A DNA stretch of 64,000 bases, taken from Chrysemys picta bellii. Its lineage: Eukaryota > Chordata > Testudines > Emydidae. The stretch spans positions 117,383,434 to 117,447,433 of the forward strand of contig NC_088795.1 of assembly GCF_011386835.1 (NCBI RefSeq), read 5' to 3'. A program made the translations under genes and the position numbers. A model generated the notes under the pieces. It was not told where the DNA came from. It did not search any database and worked only from the letters and a program-made list of their open reading frames with translations. Each line of letters begins with the position of its first letter. Position 1 is the first letter of the stretch. Shown here one piece after another: positions 24,686 through 37,882 of the stretch.

Positions 24686-27299
24686 AGCTAATGGTAATTC
24701 ATCCATATCCTGTTCCCAGTGGCCTGGTCAAAGGGCCAGGGGTCACTCAGAAATCTCTCTGGTAGCCATTGTACAGTACAAAGGGAGAACAGGTCATCTC
24801 TTAGCTCTCATGCCTGCCATCATCATGAATGGTGCACTAGGAACTGCTGCCTGTTCCCAGCGACTCTGTCCAGCATGAGTTTTTCTTCCGCTCTTATTTC
24901 CTACTTTTTCTACTTCCTCCCTCACCCAACAACCTTTCTTTCCTCACTGCCGTCTCTCCCCTTACATGGTACACAGGTGAATTTCACTGTATGTAGCTCT
25001 TACTTCCTATTCCGAGAGATTAGATAGGGCATAGGCTTTGTACTGGCCCCATACACAGGGCTGAATTTCACCCAGTGAGTAGTTAATGGGTGAGCAAAAT
25101 AAGAAGGATTTGGCCCTAACTCATTTAAGGCTTTAACAATAAGCCGAGTGTATGATGTGAGCCTGATCCTAGGAGCACCCACAATATACAACTAAAACAT
25201 AACTAGTGATAATCATTGCCTCCTTGCCCACAAATGAGTCCCCACAACTATTAATTGATCTGAAGAACAAAACAGAACCACATGAACCTGAAACCAACCA
25301 ACTGACCCCCTTCTAAAATCAAACAACCTCTGCCATACATGACTAGAAGATGGAATGCACCGTTTAAAGATGAAACCTTCATTATGTAGCAATCCTTCCA
25401 GTACATATAGAAGTATTACATATTTTCATACATTAATCCCGGGCCCAGCAACATAATCCATAAATGATTTCCATATGTTTTTGAATGAATCTCCCCTGTT
25501 CTGTATTTTATAAACCACTCTCCCAAGACATGCAATATGAGTAAGGAGAGCCATCCCTTCCGCCTCTGTTAGGGGAGTTCTGTCTTTCCAGTGCCTGAGA
25601 ATGATTTTCTTTGCCACTGTGACTCTAAGCCACACCCAGCCTGCCTTCGTTGAAGGAAAGTTCTTCAGATCAGAAGTACCAGTAATATACAGAGCTGGAA
25701 TATACAGTAATATAAGGAACAGCGACACCACTGCTTTCCCTTTTTCCCATTATGTACATGTGACCACATAGTCCCAAAACACGTGAATAAGGCCTGCCAC
25801 ATAGATTTGATCCAACCAAAAAAACATGCAGGGCTCAGACCCAAACTGCCCTTTTTCTGAAGCAGTCTGCGTAGGTTATGTAAAATATTAAAATATGTAA
25901 TTTTAAATTCATGCCCTTTACTGCTTTATAATTAAGAAACCAGATCTTTTCCCGCTGATTTTCCATGCAACTTTTCCCTGTTCTCATATCCCATGTGGCT
26001 CCTTAAGTATGTTAAGGCCTCACTATTAAAATTTATATAAATCAGATGGCTGGTGAGTGTTGAATCTGATTTTTCTCACTAACCCGAGGGGTGGGGAAAT
26101 ATTAATATGTTTGAATTTTAAAACCACAAATGGGCTCTTGAATAATCTGGGTCAAAGCCTTAGATGGTATACACCAATTTACATCAGCTGAGGATCTGGC
26201 CCTGTAAATTTTAGTCCTGAGATTCACAGGGGTCTATGAGACAAATGACAGGCTCAGTAAAAGGTCTCGTCTCAAAACCCACAAATGAGGCACTAATGTG
26301 TGAAAGTGAGTTTTACATACAATTTTAATGGTTGTATTTGTAGCTTTACACAGACACACAGTTCAGTCAATGAGATTGTGTTGGACACAGTACAAACATT
26401 ACAATCAAATCTCCCCTTTCTCTCCAGTCCAAGAGTCACCTCTGCCTCTACATCTCAGTACCTCATATCCATCCCTCCCCAAATGAACGTCCTGGTCTCA
26501 TGAACCCTCCATCTGTGCTTCTTTTCACACAATATCCCAGGAATTAATGTCTTCATGACTTTCAGTCCCCATGCTTGTGGCACTCCATCATGGCAGGCAT
26601 AACCAGGTGGTGCTGTTACCCAAAGTCTTCCAAGTTCTTTTTCTTCGACTGTGACTGAGCGTTGACTCGTGGAAAGACAGGCTGTGTTAGGTCTGAGTTA
26701 TGCAAGGGTTTGTGTAGCGGCAGTATGGCGGGAGAGGGAGCTGTGTGAGCAGCAGGAGATTTTGCTGTCTGCCTTGGGCTCTCAGTAGAGTCAGTTTTGG
26801 GGGCAGAATCAGGAACACCAGAAGCTCCCTAGAAGTGGGGGTACCCAAACCATGGCCATACCCCCGCTCCACCTCTGCCCCCTGAGGCCCTACCCCATAC
26901 TTGCTCCTCTATGTCCCCTCCCCCTGTCACTTGTCATTAAGGCAGGTAAAAAGTGGGAGGGCCATGATCCCCTGACCCCCCCATTCCAGTGCCCTTAGGC
27001 AGAGTTGTCCCTTGGAAGCAGGCACTGGTGCTGGGGCTGAGATTTACTGGAAGAAGGGATTGCTCTGAATGCTGTTTGACCACTCATTTCAGGATGGTTG
27101 CATATTTACAAATAAATAACTTCGCTTCCAGTGAGAAGTTAACTTGCAAAGCCCTGACATCTGCTTCTGCTTAGCAGAGCGGTGATGCTGGTGCCCGAAT
27201 GGGATACTGTTGTCAGAAGAAGAGGGCCACCGTATATTTAGAATTCTAGGTATAGCTAGTTACATATTTTATTCTGCTTTTCAAACGCCTTTTACATTG
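24686..27299. other. Intergenic DNA
   Basis: No gene is recognised. A GC-rich segment at about 26820-26990 (CCCTGAGGCCCTACCCC) may derive from a hAT-like repeat but has no clear ends. The remainder is A+T-rich and apparently unique. Confidence 0.4.
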
Positions 27300-27638
27300 A
27301 AGATATTTTGGAATGAAAGATATTAGGAGTGGAACTTGTGAACTCCTTGCCTGAGGAGGTTGTGAAGGCTAGGACTATAACAGCGTTTAAAAGAGAACTG
27401 GATAAATTCATGGAGGTTAAGTCCATTAATGGCTATTAGCCAGGGTGGGTAAGGAATGGTGTCTCTAGCCTCTGTTTGTCAGAGGGTGGAGATGGATGGC
27501 GGGAGAGAGATCACTTGATCATTACCTGTTAGGTTCACTCCCTCTGGGGCACCTGGCATTGGCCACTGTTGGTAGACAGGATACTGGGCTAGATGGACCT
27601 TTGGTCTGACCCAATACGGCCATTCTTATGTTCTTATG
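27300..27638 (+). mobile_element. CR1 LINE 3' fragment (sense)
   Basis: This contains GAACTTGTGAACTCCTTGCC and AGAACTGGATAAATTCATGG, from the ORF2 C terminus and 3'UTR. It ends GACCCAATACGGCCATTC followed by the short tandem TTCTTATG tail typical of CR1 insertion ends. It is truncated at the 5' side. Confidence 0.88.
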
Positions 27639-29028
27639 AGTCTGAGGAAAGGATAGGGAATAGTCCCTCTATGAGCACATGGAATTTTAAGAAATGTAAA
27701 GATGTTTTAGGAAGTATATTTTGGGGAGGACATCAGCCCAATTCAGTAAATGAACACAATGTAGATCTAATTGTTATAATAGTCTTGCTATCTTCAACAT
27801 CATAGTCTCTGAATTCTTTGCTATGACATGCAAAACATACTAGGCATTTGGCTTTTGGGGGTTAGTGCCTAGCCAAATGGTTAGAAAGCTGCCTAGAAGT
27901 GATTTGTTGACTTAGACAATATATTTCTTAAAGAAACTCAATACCATATGAAATTTAGCTTAAATGCCATTATGATAAAAGCCATTAAGCCAATGATAAT
28001 CATTCGGTGCATATTTGTACTCTACATGGTTACATGAAAGACAGATCTGGACATGCTTATACTAGTTTTTCAACATATTTCTAAGTTCTGTAAATGCTAT
28101 TATGTAATTTATATATTTTATATTTTTAAACCACTAAGACTGAAAAGGGCATGTGCACCATTATCATTGGCCCTTGTTATCAAGAAAAGCAGCATGTTAA
28201 GGTGATTACTGACTGACAAACTAGAAGTGGAAGAGACCTATTAGATCATCTAGTTCATTCTGACAATGTGAACATGGTGCATTATTAGAAAGGAAATACT
28301 AATTCATCCAGACTCATAACAGGCAACGCGTTTTCAGCTTGAGATGCTAGAGTCAGTTCCATTCAAAGGTGGTATTCCCTTGCTGACTGCAGTTCTCCAT
28401 TGGGTTTGATCAACTACAAAGATTTCCCAAGTCTTACCTTCAGTGTTAATGGCATTAAGGGTACATTTGAGTTTATCTTTAATATGGAGACACTGGTCTC
28501 CATGCTGATCTGAACTTTCACCTAGCTGGACATCAGAGGGAGGTAGGGAGGGTCTTGCATTTAAGGCACTGGTGCTCAGGAGACTTGGATTCAATTCCAG
28601 GCTCTGCCACAGACTTTGTGTGACCTTGGACAAGTCATTGAATTTCTCTGTGCCTCAGTATTAAAAAAAAACCCTATGTTGTTCATGATCTTACTACTGT
28701 AGTAGAAAGGCAAGCCAACAGGATAATATTTGCTCAGAACTATTTGCAGGCAATGTTCTGAACAGATATTAATTTACTAAACAGATCATACTTTCTATAG
28801 ACTGACAGATTCTGATCTTATTTACCCCAGTGTAAAGCTGAATCATCTCTCTTCTGAAGCCAGTGAAGTTATTTTGGCAGACTCTAGCACACACCTTCTT
28901 TAGGACCTTGTAGTTAATGCTATTCATATGCCTTCTAAAACCACACCTTTTGGTCTACGATTTTTAGCTTGGAGGGAAAGGCATTCTATTTTGTAGGAAG
29001 CCATATGTAATAAATGCAGGTTTAAAAG
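27639..29028. other. Intergenic DNA with a MIR fossil
   Basis: A + strand MIR-type SINE fragment lies at 28551-28662 (CAGGAGACTTGGATTCAATT, GACCTTGGACAAGTCATTG, CTGTGCCTCAG). A possible CR1 tail remnant lies at 28220-28275. No gene is recognised. Confidence 0.55.
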
Positions 29029-29280
29029 ATCCCCAATCTGTGGGGTGCACCCCCCTGGGGGGGGTGGAGGACCATTCAGAGGAATGCCACCCAGCTCTGC
29101 TCTTGGCCCCAGCTGCTGGCCATGGTCACCAGCCCTGCTCTCAGGGTCCCAGGCCTGGATCCCCTTATCCCTGTCTGCATCCTACTGGAGTCACAGCCCC
29201 GCTCCTAGCGCCAGCCCCGGAGGGCAGGGCATGGACAGGGGCAAGGGTGGGTGCAAGGTAAAAAGTTTGGGAGCCATTGA
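29029..29280. mobile_element. hAT-type MITE, GC-rich
   Basis: The right end AAAGTTTGGGAGCCATTG is the complement of the CAGTGGTTCCCAAAC-type terminus, and the left end CCCAATCTGTGGGG is its diverged partner. The GC-rich interior resembles the element at 9151. The flanking AAAAGATC/AAATAGAG is only a weak 8-bp duplication. Confidence 0.55.
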
Positions 29281-32200
29281 AATAGAGGCAATATGATCCA
29301 GCAAATAGGACACTGAACCAGGCACAATTCACAGGCATAAATTACATCACCAGTTGCAAGGCAGTGGAGAATCAGATATTACATTTTTTGAATGAAGTAA
29401 TTACTGAATTTGTGGCTTTGAAATGCAAAAGACAACCTGAGAACACTACTAATGAGAGATAAGTATTTTATAGTATTGAACTCGACATAATTAGGGAACA
29501 ACCAACACATTTTGAGACTCGGTTTCTTTATGTGGAGTAGATGAATTTAACCGACTGATTGCATGAATTTCAAAGATGCTGAGCACCTGCGCTTCCTGTT
29601 GAAGTAAATGTAAGTTGTGGATAACTTAGCACCTCAGGAAATAAACCATGTAGTTCTATCAATGAAATGGAAGGCTCTTTCAATGGTATATGATTCTCAC
29701 TGTTCAAATGTAGAAACACAAACAATTCTAAAATTTCTATAAAGAAACAGAATACAGAAATTACTAGGTGAGGTTCTTTGGCCTGTGTTATGCAGGAAGT
29801 CAGATTAGATTATCACAATGGTCCCTTTTGGCCTTTATGTATGAAGCTAGGAAAATTATTTCTCCATCCCATTGACAGTATGTATATTTATGAATGCATC
29901 TAATGGCAGTTGGAATTATCCTAACTGTATGAAATAGCAGAACATCAATGGATCTGGAAGCCAGTCTAACATCCTGTGACTTCTTCTTCTGGGACACTTT
30001 ATGCATACTGCACATAGGCAAGCTGAATTGTCAGTTGTGCAGCTTTCCAAGTCATTATGGATTTCAAGCAGACAAGGTACATAATATGCTATCATTATGA
30101 AGACTCATATTCACAAACATAGCGTGCACTAACGAATACAGCAGCATCTAAAATTGTGTTTATTATTCTAGAGTCTCAATGGTGCTTCTAGAACTTGTAG
30201 AAACCATTCTAAAATTAGAAAGGCTCCAAACATTTTCACACACACTTCTTGAACCTGAGTACCTTAGCTTTTCTCAGAGTCAGTGTGCTTCTTGGAATCC
30301 TTTTAGACTCCTGATTTATTTTACATAAAAGCTTGTCATCAGCAGAAGAATTAACAAGTGACCCAATTCAGTTTGGTCTTCACCTTTCACCCACATAAAA
30401 GTTCAAAAGGAGACCCACTGTTGTTGCTCATGGTATAACCATGTAATTATGAAGAAATTCAGTAGCAAATTACTCCGATGGCTTTTTCCTCTCTTTTCTC
30501 AGCAATTGAAAGCATTCTTTCAAGATGCAGTGAATACTCTATTTACCTGTTCTGAGAATAAAACACTCATGAACACATATATTTAATATTTTCCTGTAAG
30601 AGAAACAGCAGTGTCAGTGGAGGTAAATCATTGTCCATTATCACTTACAATTTGGCATGCATTCCCTTTATTGCTCAACACCACACTAATACTGGGAAAG
30701 TAAGTGATAAAGGCCATTGTGATATCTCAAACTCTGAAAAAGTTCTTTTGCATACAAGGTGGTACTTACCTATTAGAGTAGTCCATCTAGTTTCCTAGAA
30801 CTGTATGTTCATAGAATGACATCACTTTTGAAAGTGTGGAAAAATCATGAAACAAATTTAAGAACCTATAAGTGTTGCAATGGATTGATCATATCATGGT
30901 CACAATTTTGGATTTCTTCCAATCCGTTTACAATGCCACTTGAGGATTTAAAAGCTACTTACTGATTCTCAAAATGCTGTTTCATCAAAATTAAAAATGC
31001 ATTGTTTACTGAAATAGACAAAATGAAAAAATAATTTTGTAATGCAAATGAAGCTTTTATATATTGAAATACGGTCATGGGACTACTTCCCCTTTGGGGT
31101 CCTAGCTAACTTAGTGGGTCCCACAATTTGCAACATATCCCTCACATTTAAAAAATAATGCACTGTAATGCATTACTCATAATGAAAGGGTAAAAGATGT
31201 GGATTTTCTAGCTATGTCCCATAAAATTAGTAGATTAGGATGCAGGAGTTATGAAGAAATAGAAACATTCATAAACAATAATAAAATGTGGCCTAAAAAT
31301 AAGCAATTTTGGGGCAGCTTGATGTCAACCTTTACCATATCTTATTGAGAACTGTAGGGAATTTCAATAATTTGTGGGTAATGAAATATTATATGTCCAG
31401 ACATCTATAGTAAACGGACAGTCTATATAATACACTGTAGAAAAGGTTGTTGTCCAGTCTGTATCTAGAATCTATGCAAATCTTCCTTATATTTGTGGAG
31501 TTGCTTCATGTTTGTCATCTAGATGAACCTCAAAGGACTGAGGGTTTTTTACATATAATTTTATATCAAGTTTTTCAGGGTTGCTTTTATTAGCATTACA
31601 TTTTTTTTGTTTGCTAGATGTAAAGATGAACAGGAACCTGGCAAAGCTTTTGATAATGAAATCTTTGATTTGAAGATATATAAAGAGGTGCTTTTTTAGG
31701 TTTATTTCCTCATATATTTTTGGTGAATTTGCCTGAATGACATAAATTGCTTATCTATGCAACATTCAACTTCTTTGAGTGCCCACTCCATCAATAACTT
31801 GTTTTTATTAGTAGATTGGCCCTGAGCTATTCCAATACAGATAAGATGGGCTGAGAGCTGACTGATGTTCTTCATTTAATATTTATAATTTCTGGACTTT
31901 GTGCCAATTTTACAGAGGGATGGACAGAATGGGATAGTGCCTGGCAGTCGTTTAGTTCAAGAGGTTAGTGGGGCCAAGTCTCCACTGGGCTACACTGCAT
32001 AAATAAGAAATAACTTCAAGAAATGACATAAGTGTAGAGCAGTTGCACATCCAAGTAGAATCGGGGCCAGTAGACTTAATTTAACAGGCTATAGCTCATA
32101 TGTTGTTGTACAATGAGCTAAATTAGGAAGACAGGAGTTGCTCTTTATTTCTGAAAGCTGTTACGTAATCACACAACTTCCTTTTAGGCAGAGTTAGGCT

Positions 32201-35200
32201 TCTCTTCCCTCCCGCTCCCTCCCCCCTGCCATTTCTGTAATTGAGGATTAAGAATCTTGGTTCTGCCATTGTCAAAATAATTGTTCTATGGAGATTATTT
32301 TAGGAATTGCTTTGTAATAGGAGAAGCTCAAAAAGGATATAATCCCAGGTGAAAGGAAATAGGTAAACTGGAATTCATGCTGAGCAAATGTACCATTAAC
32401 CTTTTCAAAACAGCCTAAAATAACATTTCAATTAAGAAACAGTAGAAGGAATCTCTGAGTTAATCTCATCAATCAGTGACCATAAAACTTTAACACCTTC
32501 CATTTAATTGCAATTGGTTGTAACTTCTTTTACAGCTAGACACGGCCTATGGGAAAATATGCCCTTTCCCACTTCCTGATGACGCAAATAGCATACTGAA
32601 GGCAATCATTTCCCAGTAGCACAAAGACTCCATGTGCCCCAGTGAGGCCCATGTTATACCAGTACTCTGCCTGGGGCTTTCACAAGTTTGTAGTGGCAGG
32701 GAGTGTGAGGAAGGAAGAGGGTGCAAGGAATCTTCCCTCCCCTAGTATGATCAGTGTAAAGGACAGGCACAATTGCAGACTCTACCCTTAGGACTGCTCT
32801 GCATTGTACCCTAATGGGGAAGGAGCAGGGGATGGATGAGGAAGAGGTAAAGTCATGATCCACCAACCTCCACCCTCTTTGTGCTGGCTTGCAGGTCAGG
32901 ATTGTCACACGCGGGTTAAACTGTACCCATAATAGGGAGCAGTAGCAGTCACACTCCTACATGACAGGGAGCTCCAGCAATGCCTTCCTGTGCTTCCCGG
33001 GGGCAAGGCAGCTTTGCACTATCCCCTGACTTTGGTCTGGGCTTACATGGGCATCTTAAAAATGGTTAGGCTGAGGCAGTTAAATAAGTTGCTTCAAATC
33101 ATTAATTGAGCCCTGGTTAGAACCCAGGACTCCTGACTTCTAGTCCTCTGGTGGCAAGAAGATTCTGTATTCTCCACTCAGTTATCAGGGCGGACTCTTC
33201 TGAGCTGACAGGTTATGCTTTACCAATCTTCTTTGGAGTAAGATACAGTAAGATTTTTAATTACTATTGAAGGTTAGATTCAGAATGTGAATCCCTTGAG
33301 GGCATTGGCCATGTCTTCCTTGTATTTTTGGCCAACACTGAGCACACAGTCTGTGCTCACTAAATAACAAACTGGTATGGAGCCTTAATGGGTTGGTTTT
33401 GCTCCTCTATCAGGTGTCTCCAGTCTCCACCGTTAACTTGATTTGGCTGGTTTCAGATGCATCAATTCAGAATTAGTCACATGTAGCATTTGTGTATTAT
33501 GAAGTTGCCTAATTTGCTTGAGAGTTGTTAGAATCCAACAATATATATTTTGGCTAGGGTTAAACCTTAATCCCAGATCCTATATGCCAATTCAAAGTGT
33601 GTTTTGTGTGCAGATTATCTGAAAATGGCTTGGCACCCAAGGATTTTCCATTGGCACTAAAAGAGCCATACTGTGCCAAGAAAATAAATATCCAACAGAA
33701 ATGTGTCAGTATTTCCTGCCAGTCTCACATTTTTGAAACTTTTTCCATCCCCCATGCCATTTATTTCTAATATGCTCCCAGGCTTCCTAGGGAAAGTCCT
33801 TTGAGTTTCACCCTGGGATGCTGAAAATCTTCTAATCTGAATACTAAAAATGTTAAATGAGAAGGAGGGGGGGCCCCCAGAGCAGTGAGGAAATTCCATG
33901 AACCTTTTCCTGTGACAAGTTGGAAAACTTCAAGGTTGTCAGACCATCCAGAAAACACAACAGATGGGGAATGACACTGTCTCAGGATGGCAGATGTTCC
34001 TTCCACAGTTTGCACAAAAATGTTGGTAAACAGTCCCTCCTACTGTCTGAATCCCACATACCACACACTCCTCCCAACCCTATGTGCTTGTTGATTCCTC
34101 CCTCTCCTTTCCCCACTCTTGCCTTTGGAACGGTCTTACCCCCTTTCACTCTTGGAATATCCTCCCAGCTCTTGTTTGCCAAGCCCCCTCCTTCAAACCC
34201 TTGTCTTCAAAGCCTCTTTCTTGCACAAGTCCTTCCTACACTGTTCTCTTCACCAATATCCGCTCCAACCCACCTTGTGCCTGAAATGTGTTTGGCTTTG
34301 TCTGTGTTAGACTGATTATTCTGTGGGGCAGAGATGTGGTGCTCTCTCCTATGCTCCAGTCCTGCAAGCTGATCCGTGTTGGCAGAACCCATCTGTTCTT
34401 GTGCAGAGCACCAGTGACGCATATGGGATTCTGTGAGGCCATAAGGGTCCACCCACATGAACCAGATTTGGACCTTGTTTTGGAAAATTCTGTGAATTTG
34501 ACACTATATACATAATGATCATATTAATAAAAGCCTTCAAATTATGCTTTAACCAACTCATTGGAATAAAATAGAAAATAATGTGACTTGATATTTAAAA
34601 TATTTTAAAGTACATTTCATGTGTATATCTAGCATGCTTATTTGATGAAATTTCATTATCCACCCACATCTGCAATATTGAATGAAGAGAGGCTACACGC
34701 CAAGGTAACACATTCAGCTTGCCTACCTTTGATATTCAAGCACCTGCCAGATAGATCTTTTAATCTCCAGGTTTTGGACCTGTGTTTGGGAAGACACAAT
34801 GAAAATCAGGAAAGCTTATGCCCTGTTGTTCTAGGTAAAAATTCATTGGGCTGTTTTTGATTCAAACTTTAAAAAAAGAAGAGCTTTTGCCTGTTAGAAA
34901 CTATTTCAATGTTTTTAAACACAGGCAAGTAGTAAGGACTTTAATTTTAAAGCCACCATACACATAGTCTCAAATGATACACTTTTTCACATGTCAGAAG
35001 AAATCTCACATAGACACAACTTTAAAGGTGATTAGAAATAAAATTTGAAGTTGATGGTGGCTCATGTGCAGTTGGTAGTTTTGAATTCTATTTTATTCTA
35101 TTCTAAATAGATTTTTATACTGTGTTTATCACTGAGGTATCTAAGTGCCTTCCAATAGTGCAGTAAGCAATGTGCCTACACATCTGTCACATGTTTGTTC

Positions 35201-35294
35201 TCTCATCCTCTCCGCAAAGAGAAAAGTATATGCAGAGGTGTGTCTTATTTAGGTAGGGTTTTGTTTTGTTTTTGTTAAATATGCCCATTGCTAT
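29281..35294. other. Long stretch without recognised genes
   Basis: Six kilobases of mainly A+T-rich, apparently single-copy DNA. A minus-strand MIR-type fragment lies at about 33065-33185 (GAACCCAGGACTCCTGACTT) and an L2-type tail at about 33285-33370. The longest frame (33920-34315, plus) has no recognisable domain and lies in a pyrimidine-rich patch (34040-34260). No exon-like conservation is evident by eye. Confidence 0.4.
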
Positions 35295-35733
35295 TAGGGC
35301 TGTCAATTAATCACAGTTAAATCATGCGATTAACTAAAAAAAATGAATCGTGGTTAAAAAAAAAGAATTGTGATTAATCGCACCATTAATCGCACTGTTA
35401 ATAGAATGCCAATTGACATGTATTAAATATTTATGGATTTTTTCTACATTTTCAAATATATTGATTTCAGTTACAATGCAGAATACAAAGTGTACAGTGC
35501 TCACTTTATATTATTTTTGATTACAAATATTTGCACTGAAAAATAATAAACAAAAGAAATAGTATTTTTCAATCACCTCATACAAGTACTTTAGTGCAAT
35601 CTCTTTATCGTGAAAGGGCAATTTACAAATACAGATTTTTTTTGTTACATAACTGCACTCCAAAACAAAACAATGTAAAACTTTAGAACCTACAAGTTCA
35701 CTCAGTCCTACTTCTTGTTCAGCCTATCACAAA

Positions 35734-36029
35734 GGGTACGTCTTCACTTACCGGAGGGTCCGGCGGCAGGCAATCGATGTTCTGGGATCGATTTATCGCG
35801 TCTGGTTAAGACGCGATAAATTGATCCCGGATCGATCCCGGAAGTGCTCGCCGTTGATGCCAGTACTCCAGCTCGCCGAGAGGAGTACGCGGCATCGACG
35901 GGGGAGCCTTCCTGCCGCGTCTGGACCTGCGGTAAGTTCGGACTAAGGTACTTCGAATTCAGCTACGTTAATAACGTAGCTGAATTTGCGTACCTTAGTC
36001 CGAAGTGGGGGCTTAGTGGGGACCAGGCC
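35734..36029. mobile_element. PIF/Harbinger-type MITE inside the hAT element
   Basis: Insertion lies between AAA (35731-35733) and TAA (36030-36032), probably an original TAA duplication with one base changed. The termini GGGTACGTCTTCACTTACC and GTGGGGACCAGGCC are imperfect inverted repeats. It shares with the MITE at 9925 both internal hairpins: the GCGTC...GACGC loop flanked by ATCGATTTATC, and the AATTCAGCTACGT...ACGTAGCTGAATT stem. Confidence 0.75.
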
Positions 36030-36163
36030 TAAGACACACAAGTTTGTTTACATTTACAGGAGATAATGATGCCTGCTTCTTGTTTGCAATGTCACCTGAA
36101 AGTGAGAACAGGCGTTTACGTGGCAGTTTTGTAGCTGGCATTGCAAGGTATTTACGTGCCAGT

Positions 36164-37126
36164 CAGGGCCTAACTGGCTCCTACTACTTCATCTGACTGC
36201 CTGTTCTTCTCAAGTAGGTTCAGGGAAGCAGCAGGAAATAGGAAGCTCCCTGAGAAGTTGTGTTAATCTGTCCAGGCTCCTGGGGGTGCTAGAGAGGTAC
36301 ATAAGAGGCTCCTCCTCCTCTCTCTCCCTGCAGCTCCTTCTGCTTTCTGTTATTTCCTCTCACCTTTTCTCCTGCCTGCCTGTTATGTCTCTTGTGCCCT
36401 CCTTCCTCCAGCACAGCACTCCACCATCTCTAAAAAAAGAACAGGAGTACTTGTGGCACCTTAGAGACTAACAAATTTATTAGAGCATAAGCTTTCGTGG
36501 ACTACAGCCCACTTCTTTGGATGCATATAGAATGGAACATATATTGAGGAGATATATATACACACGTACAGAGAGCATGAACAGGTGGGAGTTGTCTTAC
36601 CAACTCTGAGAGGCCAATTAATTAAGAGAAAAAAAACTTTTGAAGTGATAATCAAGCTAGCTCAGTACAGACAGGTTGATAAGAAGTGTGACTTATCAAC
36701 CTGTCTGTACTGGGCTAGCTTGATTATTATCACTTCAGAAGTTTTTTTTCTCTTACTTAATTGGCCTCTCAGAGTTGGTAAGACAACTCCCACCTGTTCA
36801 TGCTCTCTGTATGTGTGTATATATATCTCCTCAATATATGTTCCATTCTATATGCATCCGAAGAAGTGGGCTGTAGTCCACGAAAGCTTATGCTCTAATA
36901 AATTTGTTAGTCTCTAAGGTGCCACAAGTACTCCTGTTCTTTTTGTGGATACAGACTAACACGGCTGCTACTCTGAATTCACCATCTCTGTGCATCTAGA
37001 GCAGAAAGAATACATATGCACCAACAGCAGACACCATTTTCTACACACTAGGTCCTAGTGGTGCCCTCCCACAGGCTGGCACCTGAGGCGGCCGCCTCAG
37101 TTTGCCTCATGGTAAGGCCAGCCCTG
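36164..37126. mobile_element. hAT-type element inserted in the foldback hAT
   Basis: The ends CAGGGCC and GGCCAGCCCTG are inverted. The flanks GTGCCAGT (36156-36163) and GTGCCAGA (37127-37134) form an 8-bp TSD with one mismatch. Excising it restores the host repeat. The right terminal 60 bp resemble the right end of the MITE at 11491. It received a palindromic element at 36432-36979. Confidence 0.75.
36432..36979. mobile_element. Long palindromic repeat (548 bp), 10-bp TSD
   Basis: A near-perfect inverted duplication centred at about 36680, flanked by CACCATCTCT (36422-36431 and 36980-36989). Each arm runs from GAACAGGAGTACTTGTGGCA through GAGCATAAGCTTTCGTGG, a TATATATAC-rich segment and GGGAGTTGTCTTACCAACTC to CTTGATTAT. 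The right end adds AACACGGCTGCTACTCTG. The ribozyme-like segment reads CCGAAGA...GAAA on the right arm, one base off the CTGANGA core. This palindrome should fold into a very long hairpin. Confidence 0.85.
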
Positions 37127-37258
37127 GTGCCAGATATGCTAAACATTTGTATGCCCCTTCATGCTTTGGCCACCATTTCAGAGAACATGCTTCCATGCTG
37201 ATGATGCTTGTTAAAAAAATGTGTTAATTAAATTTGTGACTGAACAACTTGGGAAGAA

Positions 37259-37882
37259 TTGTATGTCTACTGCTCTGTTTTACCCGCATTCTGCCATATA
37301 TTTCATGTTATAGTAGTCTCGGATGATGACCTAGCACATGTTGTTTATTTTAAGAACACCTTCACCACAGATTTGACAAAATGCAAAGAAGGTACCAATG
37401 TGAGATTTCTAAAGACAGCTACAGAATTTGACCCAAGGTTTAAGAATCTGAACTGCCTTCCAAAATCTTAGAGAGATGAGGTGTGGAGCATGCTTTCAGA
37501 AGTTTTAAAAGAGCAACACTTCGATGTGAAAACTACAGAACCCAAACAACCAGAAAAGAAAGTCAACCTTCTGCTGGTGGCATCTGACTGAGAGGATGAA
37601 AATGAACATGCATCAGTCCGCATTGCCTTGGATTGTTATAGAGCAAAACCCGTCATCAGCATAGACGCATGTCCTTTGGAATGGAAGGGATTGAAGCATG
37701 AAGAGACATATGAATCTTTAGAACATCTGGCATGTAAATATCTTGTGACGCCAGTTACAACAGTGCCACACGAACACCTGTTCTCACTTTCAGGTGACAT
37801 TGTAAATAAGAAGCAGGCAGCATTATCTCCTGCAAATGAAAACAAACTAGTTTATCTGCGTGATTGGCTGAACAAGAAGTAG
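37259..37882 (+). pseudogene. Decayed hAT transposase C-terminal region
   Basis: This frame contains KCKEGTNVRFLKTATEFDPR, RDEVWSMLSEVLKEQH, then HLACKYLVTPVTTVPHEHLF, SLSGDIVNKKQAALSP and RDWLNKK. The last blocks resemble the hAT dimerisation domain (tryptophan/leucine block, then a PxTxVPxExxFS-like motif and an SGxIVxxKR-like segment). In-frame stops at 37469-37471 (TAG) and 37589-37591 (TGA) break it, and it lacks the N-terminal zinc finger and catalytic region, so it cannot make a functional protein. It belongs to the foldback element. Confidence 0.8.

Noticed and set aside
36585..36917. 110-codon + strand frame whose C-terminal part is also encoded on the minus strand at 36461-36655
   Set aside because: The identical translation from both strands reflects the palindrome; it is not a gene.
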